A stretch of 64,000 bases of DNA from Sialis fuliginosa (lineage: Eukaryota; Arthropoda; Insecta; Megaloptera; Sialidae): assembly GCA_961205875.1 (NCBI GenBank), contig OY540815.1, positions 22,257,638 through 22,321,637 of the forward strand, in the 5' to 3' direction. The position numbers and the translations under genes are program-made. This document shows, piece by piece, positions 53,401 through 61,843 of this stretch. How positions within the stretch are numbered: the stretch's first letter is position 1; every line of letters begins with the position of its first letter. The notes under the pieces are model-generated. The model had not been told where the DNA came from and did not search any database. It worked only from the letters and a program-made list of their open reading frames with translations.

Positions 53401-53673
53401 ATAAAAAAAAACATGACATTTTTATCTGAAACATTTTTTCTAAAAATTTGTTATTTTGGAAATTATCCGCTAAAAAAACAACCAGGTTAAGTTACGTCTG
53501 ATTTTTCAGTTGCAGATGACGACACTGAACAAAGTAGTGACTCTGCGAGTAAGGAAAACATGCCAGCGGAAATGTATGTTCCCAATCAAGAGCAATGGCT
53601 AGAACTTCGAGTTTTCAAGAAACGGCCCATGTTGCCACCTTCAATGTGTTGTGTCGTACCAATAGAAAAGTGA
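38467..53673 (+). CDS. CCDC142: Coiled-coil domain-containing protein 142
   Basis: Ten exons join in phase: 38467-38634, 41060-41286, 42820-43131, 45151-45377, 46365-46550, 47613-47924, 49166-49422, 51317-51470, 52461-52781 and 53510-53673. They code 775 residues, near the human length (~750). Blocks I recognise from the vertebrate protein are FPTRRLSVTRVLQLLSAARA (exon 3), LVFPDSKYWK (exon 8), WLDHIYARRVRFSRRGAQQL (from residue 642) and PNQEQWLELR (746-755). Exons 3 and 9 are markedly GC-richer than their introns. Function is unknown in any organism as far as I know; the C-terminal two-thirds is a helical conserved domain. Exon 1 and the 5' half of exon 2 are supported only by phase, splice sites and composition. 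Introns are loaded with MITEs. AATAAA is 40 nt after the stop. Confidence 0.87.
38970..39430 (+). mobile_element. 'tagggttccgtag' family G element, copy 1 (CCDC142 intron 1)
   Basis: It starts 'ctagggttccgtagaaaatt' and contains 'gtccgtctgtctatctgtct', 'gatgaaatttgg', 'aaaaacagaaatgatgagat' and 'catagactgaaaagt'. Parallel copies are at 42510-42740 (fragment), 47978-49066 and 54130-54835 (inverted). The right end is not delimited here. Confidence 0.55.
39431..40477. other. CCDC142 intron 1, middle part
   Basis: No exon is supported. 39740-39790 ('cccttgatgcgtcactgag') looks like the end of a GC-rich MITE. Short minus-strand frames at 39734-40235 have low-complexity, non-protein-like composition. 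The rest is AT-rich. Confidence 0.5.
40478..40733. mobile_element. Foldback MITE with ~65-bp near-perfect arms
   Basis: The left arm reads 'cccggtattataaac', 'gagtgcaaatgcaaattagc', 'ttccagctaacgctatctgc'. The right arm is its complement ending 'tttataatactggg'. The loop is ~125 bp. The high arm identity suggests a recent or gene-converted element. It lies in CCDC142 intron 1, 330 bp before exon 2. Confidence 0.8.
41412..41460 (+). mobile_element. Family T1 MITE, end fragment
   Basis: 'aaggtactggtaccagtctt' followed by 'ggataagaccccagtgttgg' matches the right end of family T1 read inward. The interior is missing; the foldback element beginning near 41525 follows, so the copy is broken. Confidence 0.6.
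41525..42345. mobile_element. Large foldback element, family F, copy B (CCDC142 intron 2)
   Basis: Same palindrome as 26961-27700. The left flank 41525-41670 matches 26816-26960, the arms span 41671-42345, and the central ~60 bp is shorter than in copy A. The right arm loses the outermost 'cttgtattttagtcg' complement and ends in an A-rich tract. 42346-42440 then matches, inverted, 51482-51580 beside copy C ('gacaaaatatgcttccctta'). Confidence 0.85.
42510..42740 (+). mobile_element. Family G fragment, 80 bp before CCDC142 exon 3
   Basis: It contains 'ttaggtttccgtagaacact', 'catagactgaaaagtgaact', 'gatctcctaaaatgcaa'-type text (tctcctaaaatgcaat at 42635) and 'cacgatatatttgcatttaa', matching 39160-39300 in order. 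It brings repeat DNA to within ~80 bp of the exon 3 acceptor. Confidence 0.6.
43560..43614. mobile_element. TA-flanked palindromic MITE, family C, 55-bp derivative
   Basis: The ends CAGTGGAACCTCGTAAGTAC and GTACTTACAAGGTTTCACTG lie between TA dinucleotides (43558-43559, 43615-43616). The whole unit is little more than two terminal repeats. Compare the 139-bp copy at 25115. Confidence 0.75.
43615..44147. other. CCDC142 intron 3, repeat flank
   Basis: 43615-43765 matches the complement of 24895-25110 (the 'gctccggcgccagtg' end and 'ccaaattttg' block), so the palindromic MITE at 43560 is embedded in the same host repeat as at 25115. The rest is anonymous AT-rich sequence with a poly-C run near 43900-43912. 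Confidence 0.5.
44152..44707. mobile_element. hAT-like element containing one copy of the 183-bp unit
   Basis: The ends CAGAGCCGGCCTTAG and, on the other strand, CAGTACCGGCTTTAGAG bound ~556 bp. GC-rich 'tggcgccctggg' blocks lie inside each end. The middle (about 44262-44420) is a diverged single copy of the tandem unit found at 58.7-60.4 kb ('cagcttggcgcgatcctaca', 'gttaatatctcagct'). Flanking 8-mers AATACATA/AACATATA are similar, not identical. Confidence 0.6.
45444..45676. mobile_element. hAT-like MITE related to 3396-3571
   Basis: It begins 'agtggcgtagcaagcataaa' and 'tggcgcccggggcatgatac' and ends 'cctcgctgcgtcactg', the same plan as 3396-3571 but longer. It is flanked on both sides by C-runs, which hides the target duplication. 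It lies in CCDC142 intron 4, 66 bp after the exon 4 donor. Confidence 0.7.
45800..46262 (+). mobile_element. Family T1 MITE (CCDC142 intron 4)
   Basis: Left end 'atactggcaccagttatggc', right end 'aatggtcattacctt'. The interior blocks 'gaaagattcgtcaaatttga' and 'cacctattggccgattgcta' match 30347-30842. Relative to complete copies it lacks the last inner part of the right terminal repeat. Confidence 0.75.
46551..47612 (+). other. CCDC142 intron 6 side (46.55-47.61 kb), no element delimited
   Basis: AT-rich intron between CCDC142 exons 5 and 6. 47275-47345 ('cagtgacgtatagcgaagtt') looks like a repeat end. No coding sense is seen. Confidence 0.5.
47978..49066. mobile_element. Family G element carrying a SINE tail and ~2.5 units of the 183-bp repeat
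   Basis: It is bounded by 'ttaggattccgtagaaaact' on the left and 'gttacggaaccctatc' on the right, an inverted pair. Inside, in order: 'gtccgtctgtctgtctgtct'; a SINE-like tail (48183-48300) interrupting the family G text; G text resuming at 48300 ('aaaaacagaaatgatgaaat'); then the tandem unit (48600-49025) in the orientation opposite to 58.7-60.4 kb. It fills most of the intron before CCDC142 exon 7. Confidence 0.7.
48600..49025 (-). repeat. 183-bp tandem unit, ~2.5 copies
   Basis: 'aagctgagatattaactatt' recurs at about 48602, 48768 and 48947, and 'ggaaggaggtcgcgagggtc' at about 48670, 48832 and 49000. The unit length here is ~165-180 bp. Each phrase is the complement of sequence in the 58682-60412 array. 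Confidence 0.85.
49750..50385. repeat. Direct tandem duplication, period ~322 bp
   Basis: 'gccgacaactgg' occurs at 49751 and 50073, followed in both by 'attattagaaaataatttta', 'ctacaaaatgacttatctta', 'ccctttgcggcacctcttaa' and 'cgatatgacataaaaactaa'. The second copy has a ~40-bp internal deletion. It lies in the intron between CCDC142 exons 7 and 8 and is not related to the MITEs listed. Confidence 0.8.
50386..51316 (+). other. CCDC142 intron, anonymous AT-rich part
   Basis: No exon or bounded element was found between the tandem duplication and exon 8. The minus-strand frame at 50602-50823 has no family resemblance I can name. Confidence 0.5.
51482..52300. mobile_element. Large foldback element, family F, copy C (CCDC142 intron 8)
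   Basis: 51610-52297 is the palindrome in the same orientation as the others. The right arm stops at 'tcctacagtgaact', before the outer arm, so the right end is truncated. 51482-51560 ('ccaagggaagcatattttgt') is the inverted partner of 42346-42440. It begins only 12 bp after the exon 8 donor. 52300-52420 adds another shared piece ('cccgcactaacgctgattga', compare 22042). Confidence 0.85.
52812..53487. mobile_element. TIR element filling the last CCDC142 intron
   Basis: The ends are 'ctgggtgttttttttagcgg' with 'attattttcc' and, inverted, 'ggaaattatccgctaaaaaa' with 'acaaccagg'. It occupies ~676 of the 728 bp of the intron between exons 9 and 10. No ORF. The interior is A/T-rich with 'aaattttt' repeats. 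Confidence 0.7.
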
Positions 53674-53712
53674 TATACAAATTGTAAAGAATATAGAAAT
53701 TATTATGAAACG

Positions 53713-53718
53713 AATAAA
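53713..53718 (+). terminator. Polyadenylation signal AATAAA of CCDC142
   Basis: Canonical hexamer 40 nt after the CCDC142 stop codon, followed by a T-rich stretch ('gttttaattttattc'). Confidence 0.65.
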
Positions 53719-54129
53719 ATGTTTTAATTTTATTCTATAATTTAGGAGTGAAAAGAAGAGTAGATTTTAGCGATCAGTATGGAAAAGATACTTGATTTTC
53801 CTTGATTAACAACTAATGTAAAATCAAAATATAGAAAATATATTGAAGTGAATGAAAAGTTATTTTATTTCAAGCTTATTTAAGATGAAGTTGCCCCTGT
53901 GAAAATCAGAACACATCAGTAAAAAGGTAAATGTGTACTAAAATTTCAAGTCACTTCGATAAATTGTTTAGTAGTTTTATTTAAATAAATGTAACTGCTA
54001 AATTATCCGTCACAATGATTTGAAAATTTAGTACGTAAAAGTAGACCGTATAACACACATTTTAAGACTAATCTGAAGTTTGTATGATTTATAGTTCCAT
54101 AGTACTATGTTACCAAACTTTTACTAAAA
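53719..54129. other. Intergenic spacer, no gene
   Basis: AT-rich sequence downstream of CCDC142 up to the family G copy. No structure recognised. Confidence 0.5.
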
Positions 54130-54835
54130 ATTTAAAACAAAATTTCAAAATTTTTCATAAAGTATTTTTGCTACAGTGTTAAAAGGTACATTCTGGATTT
54201 TTTTTCAGATTTTTGAATTGATAGTTTAGAAATTAGAGAGGGGGACTCTTTGATAACGACATTTAAAAGCAAATATATCGTAACTAAAGGGTTAAAATCA
54301 AAAAATCCTAAAACATTTTTTGTTACATTTTAGAAGTGAATTTTTTTTAAATATATCTTTGGGAAGGGGGTCCAATATTTTTTTTTCAAAAATCTCATGA
54401 TTTTTGTTTTTGGGTTATCAGTCTTCGTCCGTATACCAAATTTCATCTTAATCGGTATTAAATTTATACAGACAGACAGACATAGTTTTTAACGGAACCC
54501 AAAAACGATAAAAATCAGATGTATAATTTTTTTTTCAAAAATCTCATCATTTCTGTTTTTGGGTTATCAGTCTTCGTCCGTATACCAAATTTCATCTTAA
54601 TCGGTATAAAATTTATATAGATAGACAGACATAGTTTTTTACGGAACCCAAAAACGATAAAAATCAGATGTATAATTTTTTTTTTTCAAAAATCTCATCA
54701 TTTCTGTTTTTGGGTTATCAGTCTTCGTCCGTATACCAAATTTCATCTTAATCGGTATAAAATTTATACAGACAGACAGATGTAGTTTTTTACGGAACAC
54801 AAAAACGATAAAAATCAGATGTATATGTATCAGTA
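54130..54835 (-). mobile_element. Family G element with internal triplication
   Basis: Family G text in inverse orientation: 'gctacagtgttaaaaggtac' onward, and 'acgacatttaaaagcaaata'. The end segment is repeated three times in tandem (period ~150 bp) from about 54385: 'tcaaaaatctcat', 'tttgggttatcagtcttcgt', 'ccaaatttcatcttaatcgg', 'gacagacagac' and 'acggaacccaaaaacgataa'. The repeats are nearly identical, so the triplication is recent. Confidence 0.7.
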
Positions 54836-55194
54836 ACGTAATTATGACGTAAATGTAGAAATACGGTGACAGAAGTATAAAGACGAACACGTAAAGAAAA
54901 TGTTCTTAAATGCAAATCCTTTTAATGTCAATATATTTACATAGTTACTTAAATATTCAAAATATGTAAAAGGTATGTTTACTTTTAGAATTATACGTGT
55001 AGTATAACTTTACAAACATTGTGTAATTAATTCAGAATTCAACTGAACCAAAATAAATGTGTAGGTATAGTAGGTAGGGATATACGATGACACAAAACTT
55101 TATCATTAGCTCCAAATACAGAAGTACTCAACATTTTTTTGCTGATAATTTTTTTTTTTAATAAAATTTTTAAAACAGATTCTGATTAGTTTTC

Positions 55195-55484
55195 AGTAAT
55201 TTTTCTTCCTCGCAATATTGAAGATACGAGAAGCTTTGTGATCGTTTTAAAATGAAACAAAAAATTATTCTCCGATTAAAAAAAAATGTAATTGATCTTT
55301 CCGTTTAAGGCCAAGATAAACACCTTTCGTTCCGTGTCTGTCTGTCTGTCTGTGTGTATCCGATATTAATGAAACTTGGTTGGATAGTTGGGTCTGACTT
55401 GATGACGGTCCCATTTCAAAATCATCAAAATCGTGTGTAAGGGAGAGGGGTGACATTCCAAAATAAAAAATTATAAAATCTATA
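55195..55484 (+). mobile_element. Transposon family S, internally deleted copy
   Basis: 'cctcgcaatattgaagatac', 'gagaagctttgtgatcgttt', 'cctttcgttccgtgtctgtc' and 'aaatcatcaaaatcgtgtgt' match 17935-18380. The segment holding 'cctgaatccttgtcac' and 'cataact' is missing, i.e. the site where the 58-60 kb copy carries its array. The right end is cut by the T1 MITE at 55485. Confidence 0.65.
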
Positions 55485-56011
55485 AGATACTGGCACCAGT
55501 TATGGCCGTTATAAGAGCAAGGTTTACTGTTTTTGTGATTAACGGGCTTCTTCTTTATAATTCTCATGAACTCATGTTACTAATGAAACAAGTAACTCTT
55601 TATTTAACGTCCGTTTGTTTTTTAAATTATAGCCTTTTATTTTGTTTATGTTTTCTCTCCAGTAATAGATAAAGTAAAACCAGTAATGAATGAGCACGCA
55701 GTGGTGGACACTTGCTAATGATTATATGTAAAATGATAAGTACTACGACACAAAAGATATAAAAGAAAGAATCGTCAAATTTGAAACAATGTAAAACAGT
55801 TTCTATGATAATATAATAATTAATAAATAAATTATACTAATAATTAGTTTAAATGTCCACCATTTTGACACCTATTGGCCGATTGTCATTAAATCACGCT
55901 GTAACATTCAGAAATGGTAGTAATCAAATATCAACAAACATTTCTAATTCAGTACATTTAATTAAAAAATAGTCATTACTGGGGTCATATCCAAGAATGG
56001 TGCCAATACCT
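55485..56011 (+). mobile_element. Tc1/mariner-like MITE, family T1, longest copy
   Basis: 527 bp, ends AGATACTGGCACCAGT / ATGGTGCCAATACCT, TA at 55483-55484 and 56012-56013. It carries the full interior shared with 30347-30842 and 45800-46262. The terminal repeats have each taken one substitution. Confidence 0.8.
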
Positions 56012-56013
56012 TA

Positions 56014-56835
56014 TGTCCGTTGACAATCACTGAGTTTTAGATTATAGTTGAAAGTGTAAGTACAAAATAGGTACTTACAAATTTAGACGTGTGAAATATT
56101 ACAGGTCATGCGTTAAAAACGGTTATATTCTCTAGAAATGTGATTATTTAATTACACCATACATAACTGAGTATTAGATAAAGGTCATACGGTCATATGT
56201 TATATAGTTTATGGCGAATTGTGATGGATGGGACAGTAAAGGAAATTTTTATAGCGTACGCAGAATTTTAATTATGAATTTAATTAATATTAAATATATC
56301 ATCAAGAATTATAGAAAAATAAAGGTATGTTTGTGATAGGAGAAAAATAGTTTTAATATCAATTTGAAAGGTAGTCAAATAATAATTCACATATAATACT
56401 ACATAATTACTAATTTATAAATTTTGCCATTCAAAAATTTTCCGGAATATGAAAATATACAATATCGAAAATTTAATATTTTAAAACTCGTATGAGGTAC
56501 TTTAAGATAAAGAGAGTTGTATTATTTTGATGCATAATATCGTTTATACCGATTTAAATCAATTGACAAAAGCTCATAAGAAGGCTTACTTCAATCGGAG
56601 TGGAAAAAGTGCTTCGAAAATTGGTTTAAACGGATGCAAAAGTGTGGAGAATATTTTGAAAAACAATAAAACCAATTTCTATCATCAATATTCGTTTTTT
56701 CATTATTAGGCCAGAAATATAAATAGCAACCCTCGTAATATATTTTTTTTGCTTGTACAATGCGTAACATTTTAAATGACGCGTTATCAAGCCGCTTGTT
56801 TTATTATTAATTTTATTATATGAACATTTTTCCAG
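56014..56835. other. Intergenic spacer with a 60-codon frame
   Basis: AT-rich. A frame at 56527-56709 (MHNIVYTDLNQLTKAHKKAY onward) has somewhat protein-like composition but no family I recognise. The frame begins ~120 bp before the one at 56836, with an acceptor-like 'tttttccag' between; together they might be exons of an unknown gene. Confidence 0.3.
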
Positions 56836-57039
56836 TTGTTGTTTGTGTTGAATGTTTCCACCTCGTTAAAGATAATGAAACAAAACCTAATTGCGTGCGT
56901 ACTCTACAACACGACGCCTCGGGGAGTCCTGGGTAAAGACTATATTAAAGACAATACGAGCCCTAACAGTGGCGCCAAAATTCATATCAAATGTTACCTG
57001 CGATTTGCGGTTAGTGAAAACAACATGAAGTTAGTTTAG
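56836..57039 (+). CDS. Hypothetical short ORF or terminal exon
   Basis: A 67-codon frame (MLFVLNVSTSLKIMKQN start) with balanced codon use and higher GC than its surroundings, preceded by 'tttttccag' that could be a splice acceptor. It holds an IKDNTSPNSGAKIHIKCYLR stretch and ends with NNMKLV. I do not recognise a family. It could be the last exon of an unannotated gene, a decayed retrocopy, or a chance frame. Confidence 0.25.
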   Translation: MLFVLNVSTSLKIMKQNLIACVLYNTTPRGVLGKDYIKDNTSPNSGAKIHIKCYLRFAVSENNMKLV

Positions 57040-57082
57040 CATTTGCACGCTAGATGTCTATTTAAAAATATTATTTTAAAAT

Positions 57083-57190
57083 AGCCTATGGCCTTCCTCA
57101 GGATGCAAGCTATCTCACTGCTAAATCTCATCAAGATCGGTTCAGCGGTTTAGCCGTGAAAAGGTAACAAACAGACATTCGCATTTTATT
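57083..57190 (+). mobile_element. SINE-like tail fragment
   Basis: 'atagcctatggccttcctca', 'ggatgcaagctatctcactg', 'gatcggttcagcggtttagc' and 'aaacagacattcgca' match 10169-10290 and 48183-48300. Only the 3' portion is present. 57322-57360 has a second, diverged phrase of the same type. Confidence 0.65.
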
Positions 57191-57734
57191 AGTACCTATT
57201 AGATTTTCCATTTTTTATGTGTTATTAGAAAATATTAATCGTGAATTTTCCTTAGAACGGGCCTGTTGTAAAGCAATTGTTGACTTTCTTTAAATTAATT
57301 CTAGGATATTATACATTTTTATAGTGAAAGTTTTATCAAAATCGATTCAGTAGTTTTCGTGTTAAAAGTAGAACAGGCAGAAAGCGTTTTTAAAAACTAT
57401 AAAAATATTTTTAAAGTTAGTTATATGGTATCGCGGAGTTTATTTGAGACCTTTTCATTCTACACAATTTTTACTACATTATATTCTTTAATATTTAACG
57501 GTTTAGGCAGCGTATTGCAAAAGAGCGCGCTGTTGGCAAACTTTTCTCCGACTTGATTTACTATTATCGTCACTGCTTATTCCTTATGTTACCTAACGTA
57601 ATAAAATATTCCCTAAAACCTAGATAAAGAATATATCTATATATGAATTAAAAAAAAAACACGTAAGTGGTTCTCGAGTAATAAGCGCACTAACAGACAG
57701 ACAGACAGAGGGACGTTGCGTTTTATAATATGTA

Positions 57735-57977
57735 CGCAGAGGCGGATTAAATGTCGAGAGCGCCCTAGGCAAACACTTCATCGGCGCCCCTCCCTTCCAC
57801 TGTTACGTAACTTTTCATATTAAATATAACAATGAAATTTCCGAAATTCAAATATTTTCTTATTGTTGTGTTTATATTTTGTTTGTTAAAAATTATCACA
57901 TCATCTTTTTGTGCATAGAAGAATCTTTTTATATCATCATAAACAATTAATATATTTTCTCACGAGCCGCCACTGTA
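57735..57977. mobile_element. GC-rich-ended MITE (probable)
   Basis: It begins 'cagaggcggattaaatgtcg' with 'gcgccctaggcaaac', and ends 'cacgagccgccactg'. The ends are loosely inverted (CAGAGGCGG / CAGTGGCGG on the other strand). I could not find a matching target duplication, so the borders are tentative. Confidence 0.5.
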
Positions 57978-58399
57978 TAAAACAGATCTCCACGGAGGCA
58001 CCTACTTGTATTTAAATGAAGTCGAATGTTTCTTTATTCAATTTATTTACCAAACACCTGTGAATTGTTAGCCTATTTAGGAAACGTAGAACATTGAGCT
58101 GGTAACTTATTTAGATTCATTTTTTTATTTTCTCAAGAGATATTTCTTTCAAATACATAGTATGTATTATCTTGTATAACTTGTTTTATCTAATACAGTA
58201 TTTTTCAAATAATATAAGAAAGTATATGAGGTCACAAAGTCGTTTCACAAAAGTAAAACTATTTAAATATTAGGTTTTGAACTATCCGTATTTTTTTTTC
58301 AATAAAAAAAAGATTTGATTTCGAAAAAAATTTAATTTATATATACAAAACACATGAACATTAAATGGAATTTTTTACCTTGTTAATAATTTAAAAAAT

Positions 58400-60580
58400 T
58401 GTTATAATTTGGCGATCGCAGTATATAGAATATAATAATAATAAATCTTTGTAAGGGAATATTTTATGTATATTTTAGGAAATTAAATGCTCTATAAAAA
58501 AAATTCTATAAAATTTTCACATAAAATGTCGTTCTTCAGATACCTTCAAAAATAAATATTTTGGAATGTCACCCCTCTCCCTTACACACGATTTTGATGA
58601 TTTTGAAATGGGAACGTCCTCAAGCCAGACCCAACCATCCAACCAAGTTTAATTAAAATCGGTTCAGTGGTTTTGTTAAAAAAACAAATTAAAACTCATA
58701 CGCTAACAAAGAAGTAAATTGAATAGTTAATATCTCAGCTTGGCGCGATCGAGGAGACTCCAGTTTTTTTTTTAAATGTAGCTTACACTATTATCTTTAA
58801 GAGCATCACGCACTTAAAGACCTTCGCGTGCTCCTTCCCTTTTTAAAAACAAGTTAAAACTAAAAAACAAATTAAAACTCATACGCTAACAAAGAAGTAA
58901 ATTGAATAGTTAATATCTCAGCTTGGCGCGATCGAGGAGACTCCAGTTTTTTTTTTTTAAATGTAGCTTACACTATTATCTTTAAGAGCATCATGCACTT
59001 AAAGACCTTCGCGTGCTCCTTCTTTTTTTAAAAACAAGTTAAACTAAAAAAACAAATTAAAACTCATACGCTAACAAAGAAGTAAATTGAATAGTTAATA
59101 TCTCAGCTTGGCGCAATCGAAGAGACTCCAGTTTTTTTTTTAAAATGTAGCTTACACTATTATCTTTAAGAGCATCACGCACTTAAAGACCTTCGCGTGC
59201 TCCTTCCCTTTTTAAAAACAAGTTAAAACTAAAAAAACAAATTAAAACTCATACGCTAACAAAGAAGTAAATTGAATAGTTAATATCTCAGCTTGGCGCG
59301 ATCGAGTAGACTCCAGTTTTTTTTTAAATGTAGCTTACACTATTATCTTTAAGAGCATCACGCACTTAAAGACCTTCGCGTGCTCCTTCTTTTTTTAAAA
59401 ACAAGTTAAACTAAAAAAACAAATTAAAACTCATACGCTAACAAAGAAGTAAATTGAATAGTTAATATCTCAGCTTGGCGCAATCGAAGAGACTCCAGTT
59501 TTTTTTTAAAATGTAGCTTACACTATTATCTTTAAGAGCATCACGCACTTAAAGACCTTCGCGTGCTCCTTCTTTTTTTAAAAACAAGTTAAACTAAAAA
59601 AACAAATTAAAACTCATACGCTAACAAAGAAGTAAATTGAATAGTTAATATCTCAGCTTGGCGCAATCGAAGAGACTCCAGTTTTTTTTTAAAATGTAGC
59701 TTACACTATTATCTTTAAGAGCATCACGCACTTAAAGACCTTCGCGTGCTCCTTCTTTTTTTAAAAACAAGTTAAACTAAAAAAACAAATTAAAACTCAT
59801 ACACTAACAAAGAAGTAAATTGAATAGTTAATATCTCAGCTTGGCGCAATCGAAGAGACTCCAGTTTTTTTTTAAAATGTAGCTTACACTATTATCTTTA
59901 AGAGCATCACGCACTTAAAGACCTTCGCGTGCTCCTTCTTTTTTTAAAAACAAGTTAAACTAAAAAAACAAATTAAAACTCATACACTAACAAAGAAGTA
60001 AATTGAATAGTTAATATCTCAGCTTGGCGCAATCGAAGAGACTCCAGTTTTTTTTTAAAATGTAGCTTACACTATTATCTTTAAGAGCATCACGCACTTA
60101 AAGACCTTCGCGTGCTCCTTCTTTTTTTAAAAACAAGTTAAACTAAAAAAAACAAATTAAAACTCATACGCTAACAAAGAAGTAAATTGAATAGTTAATA
60201 TCTCAGCTTGGCGCAATCGAAGAGACTCCAGTTTTTTTTTAAAATGTAGCTTACACTATTATCTTTAAGAGCATCACGCACTTAAAGACCTTCGCGTGCT
60301 CCTTCCCTTTTTAAAAACAAGTTAAAACTAAAAAAACAAATTAAAACTCATAACAATGAAGTAAATTGAATAGTTAATATCTCAGCTTGGCGCGATCGAG
60401 GAGACTTTAAGTTATGGGCGTGACAAGGATTCAGGAGACAGACAGATGGACACACAGACAGACACGGAACGAAAAGTGTTTGTCTTGACCTGAAACGAAA
60501 ATATCAATTTAAACTGTTGAAATCAAAGAACAATTTTTTTGTCTCATTTTAAAACGATCACAATGCTCAAAGTTTATAAA
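58400..60580 (-). mobile_element. Transposon family S with expanded internal tandem array
   Basis: In minus orientation this copy has the same order of blocks as 17935-18380: 'attttaaaacgatcacaatg' side (60550), 'acacggaacgaaaagtgttt' (60461), 'gtgacaaggattcaggagac' (60419), then the array (58682-60412), then 'ggttcagtgg', 'aaccatccaaccaagttt', 'cacacgattttgatgatttt' (58586) and 'tctttgtaagggaatatttt' (58447). The array replaces the short spacer between 'cataact' and 'ccactgg'. Confidence 0.75.
58682..60412 (+). repeat. Tandem array, ~183-bp unit, about 9.5 copies
   Basis: 'tggcgc' landmarks fall at 58741, 58924, 59109, 59294, 59476, 59659, 59842, 60025, 60209 and 60388, spacing 179-185 bp. 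Each unit contains 'gctaacaaagaagtaaattg', 'aatagttaatatctcagctt', 'tgtagcttacactattatct' and 'cacttaaagaccttcgcgtg'. Differences (g/c-aatcga, poly-T length, cgc/cac in 'catacgctaac') define at least two subtypes, with the middle units nearly identical, consistent with recent local expansion. Confidence 0.95.
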
Positions 60581-60599
60581 ATAATATTACCCAATATCT

Positions 60600-60825
60600 C
60601 AAATACATACACGTATGTGGATAGTTCGCTTTAAGCGGCGCTAGATGTCGCCAGCGCTGCGCGTCACACAGTTTTGAAAAACGTTCCCGTCGACGCCTCA
60701 GTTTGCGAACTGCCGTCGCCCGGTACGTTTTGGAATATTTCACGATCCGGCGCGAACAATACACCCGCGATTTGTAACTTCGTGTCGTGGCTTGCTGAGA
60801 TCAACCTGTCCATTCTTATTTAGGT
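60600..60825 (+). promoter_or_regulatory. GC-rich island, possible promoter and non-coding first exon of the Ly6 gene
   Basis: This is the most CpG-rich stretch of the right part of the window ('gcggcgctagatgtcgccag', 'gtcgacgcctcag', 'gatccggcgcgaacaa'). It ends 'ttcttatttag|gtagttag', a possible splice donor. A downstream acceptor candidate is 'ttcaaatag' at 63046-63054, just before the Ly6 start codon. It also carries a 'ctagatgtcgcc' motif like those upstream of THOC3 and NDOR1. The linkage is inference. Confidence 0.4.
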
Positions 60826-61843
60826 AGTTAGTGCTTATTTTTGTGAACAATGTTTCGTACTTTTTTTAAAGTTTTGAATAAGTTTTTGGGTGTAGTTAGA
60901 AATAAAAATTATTTGAAATTTAATGGGGGGGGGGGGGGGTAGTTTATGTATTTTTTTAATTGTGGATTTTTAATAGAAATATTTAAAGCATATGTATGAT
61001 AAAAATATTTTTTGTTAGTTATAAAACTTTATTATTTGTATATTTTATTTATTTGTGTTAGTTTGAATAACTTAATTACTTGTAATTGAATATTATGTAA
61101 TTTATCTAAAGATTACAATAATAAATAAACTTTTATCACATATAATTTATATTCAAAATTTGGTATATTAAATTACTGATTTATACATATCATTAATTTT
61201 TATAATATATACATAAATTATTATTTTTATTGATTTTTCATTACGTAATAAAGTGTTATAAATTAATTAAAAGTATCTATTATTATTTTTATAAAAAATA
61301 TTTGAATTCTTCAGATGCTAGAATTATTAACTCCACTCAAAAAACCAGTGGTCACCAAAATTTTTGAGAAGACGGTCGTATATAAATTTTTTTTAGCAGT
61401 CCGATTAATATATTAATACAGTAATATTGATGAAAAATACCGATCTTTTAAATAAGAATTAAAATTTATCGATTTAAAAAAAAATTAAAAATTAATTTTT
61501 TTTTGTACTTTTAAATTCAATATTTTCCAGTCATCAAAAAAAAACTTATTATTAGGTTTAGATTTTGACAAATTATTATCAATAAATCGGAATATTTTAA
61601 GTCAAAAGTTGATTTTTCAACAAATAGTACAAAAATTTATTCTTAGCTAAATATGAGCAGAGGTAGTATAGAAAAAAAATTTGGAGACTGCTGGATTAAA
61701 TTATAAATAAAATCAAGCAATTTATTATTATATTAATATATATAATTTGGCAACTGATTTCTTCATTATTATTTAATAAAGAGAAACTATACAATTTTTA
61801 TACGTATGCTTTTAAATATAGGGTGGATCCAATAACTTAAAGC
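60826..61843. other. AT-rich stretch (putative 5' intron), no gene
   Basis: Apart from a poly-G run at 60926-60939 the sequence is extremely AT-rich, with no coding sense or bounded repeat. Confidence 0.5.

Noticed and set aside
58682-60412. Possible CRISPR array because of regular repeats
   Set aside because: The ~183-bp units are contiguous with no unique spacers, and the window is a eukaryotic genome; this is a satellite-like array.
60567-60764. 65-codon Arg-rich minus-strand ORF (MYCSRRIVKYSK start)
   Set aside because: The Arg richness follows from the CpG-rich island; more likely promoter/5' UTR DNA than coding.
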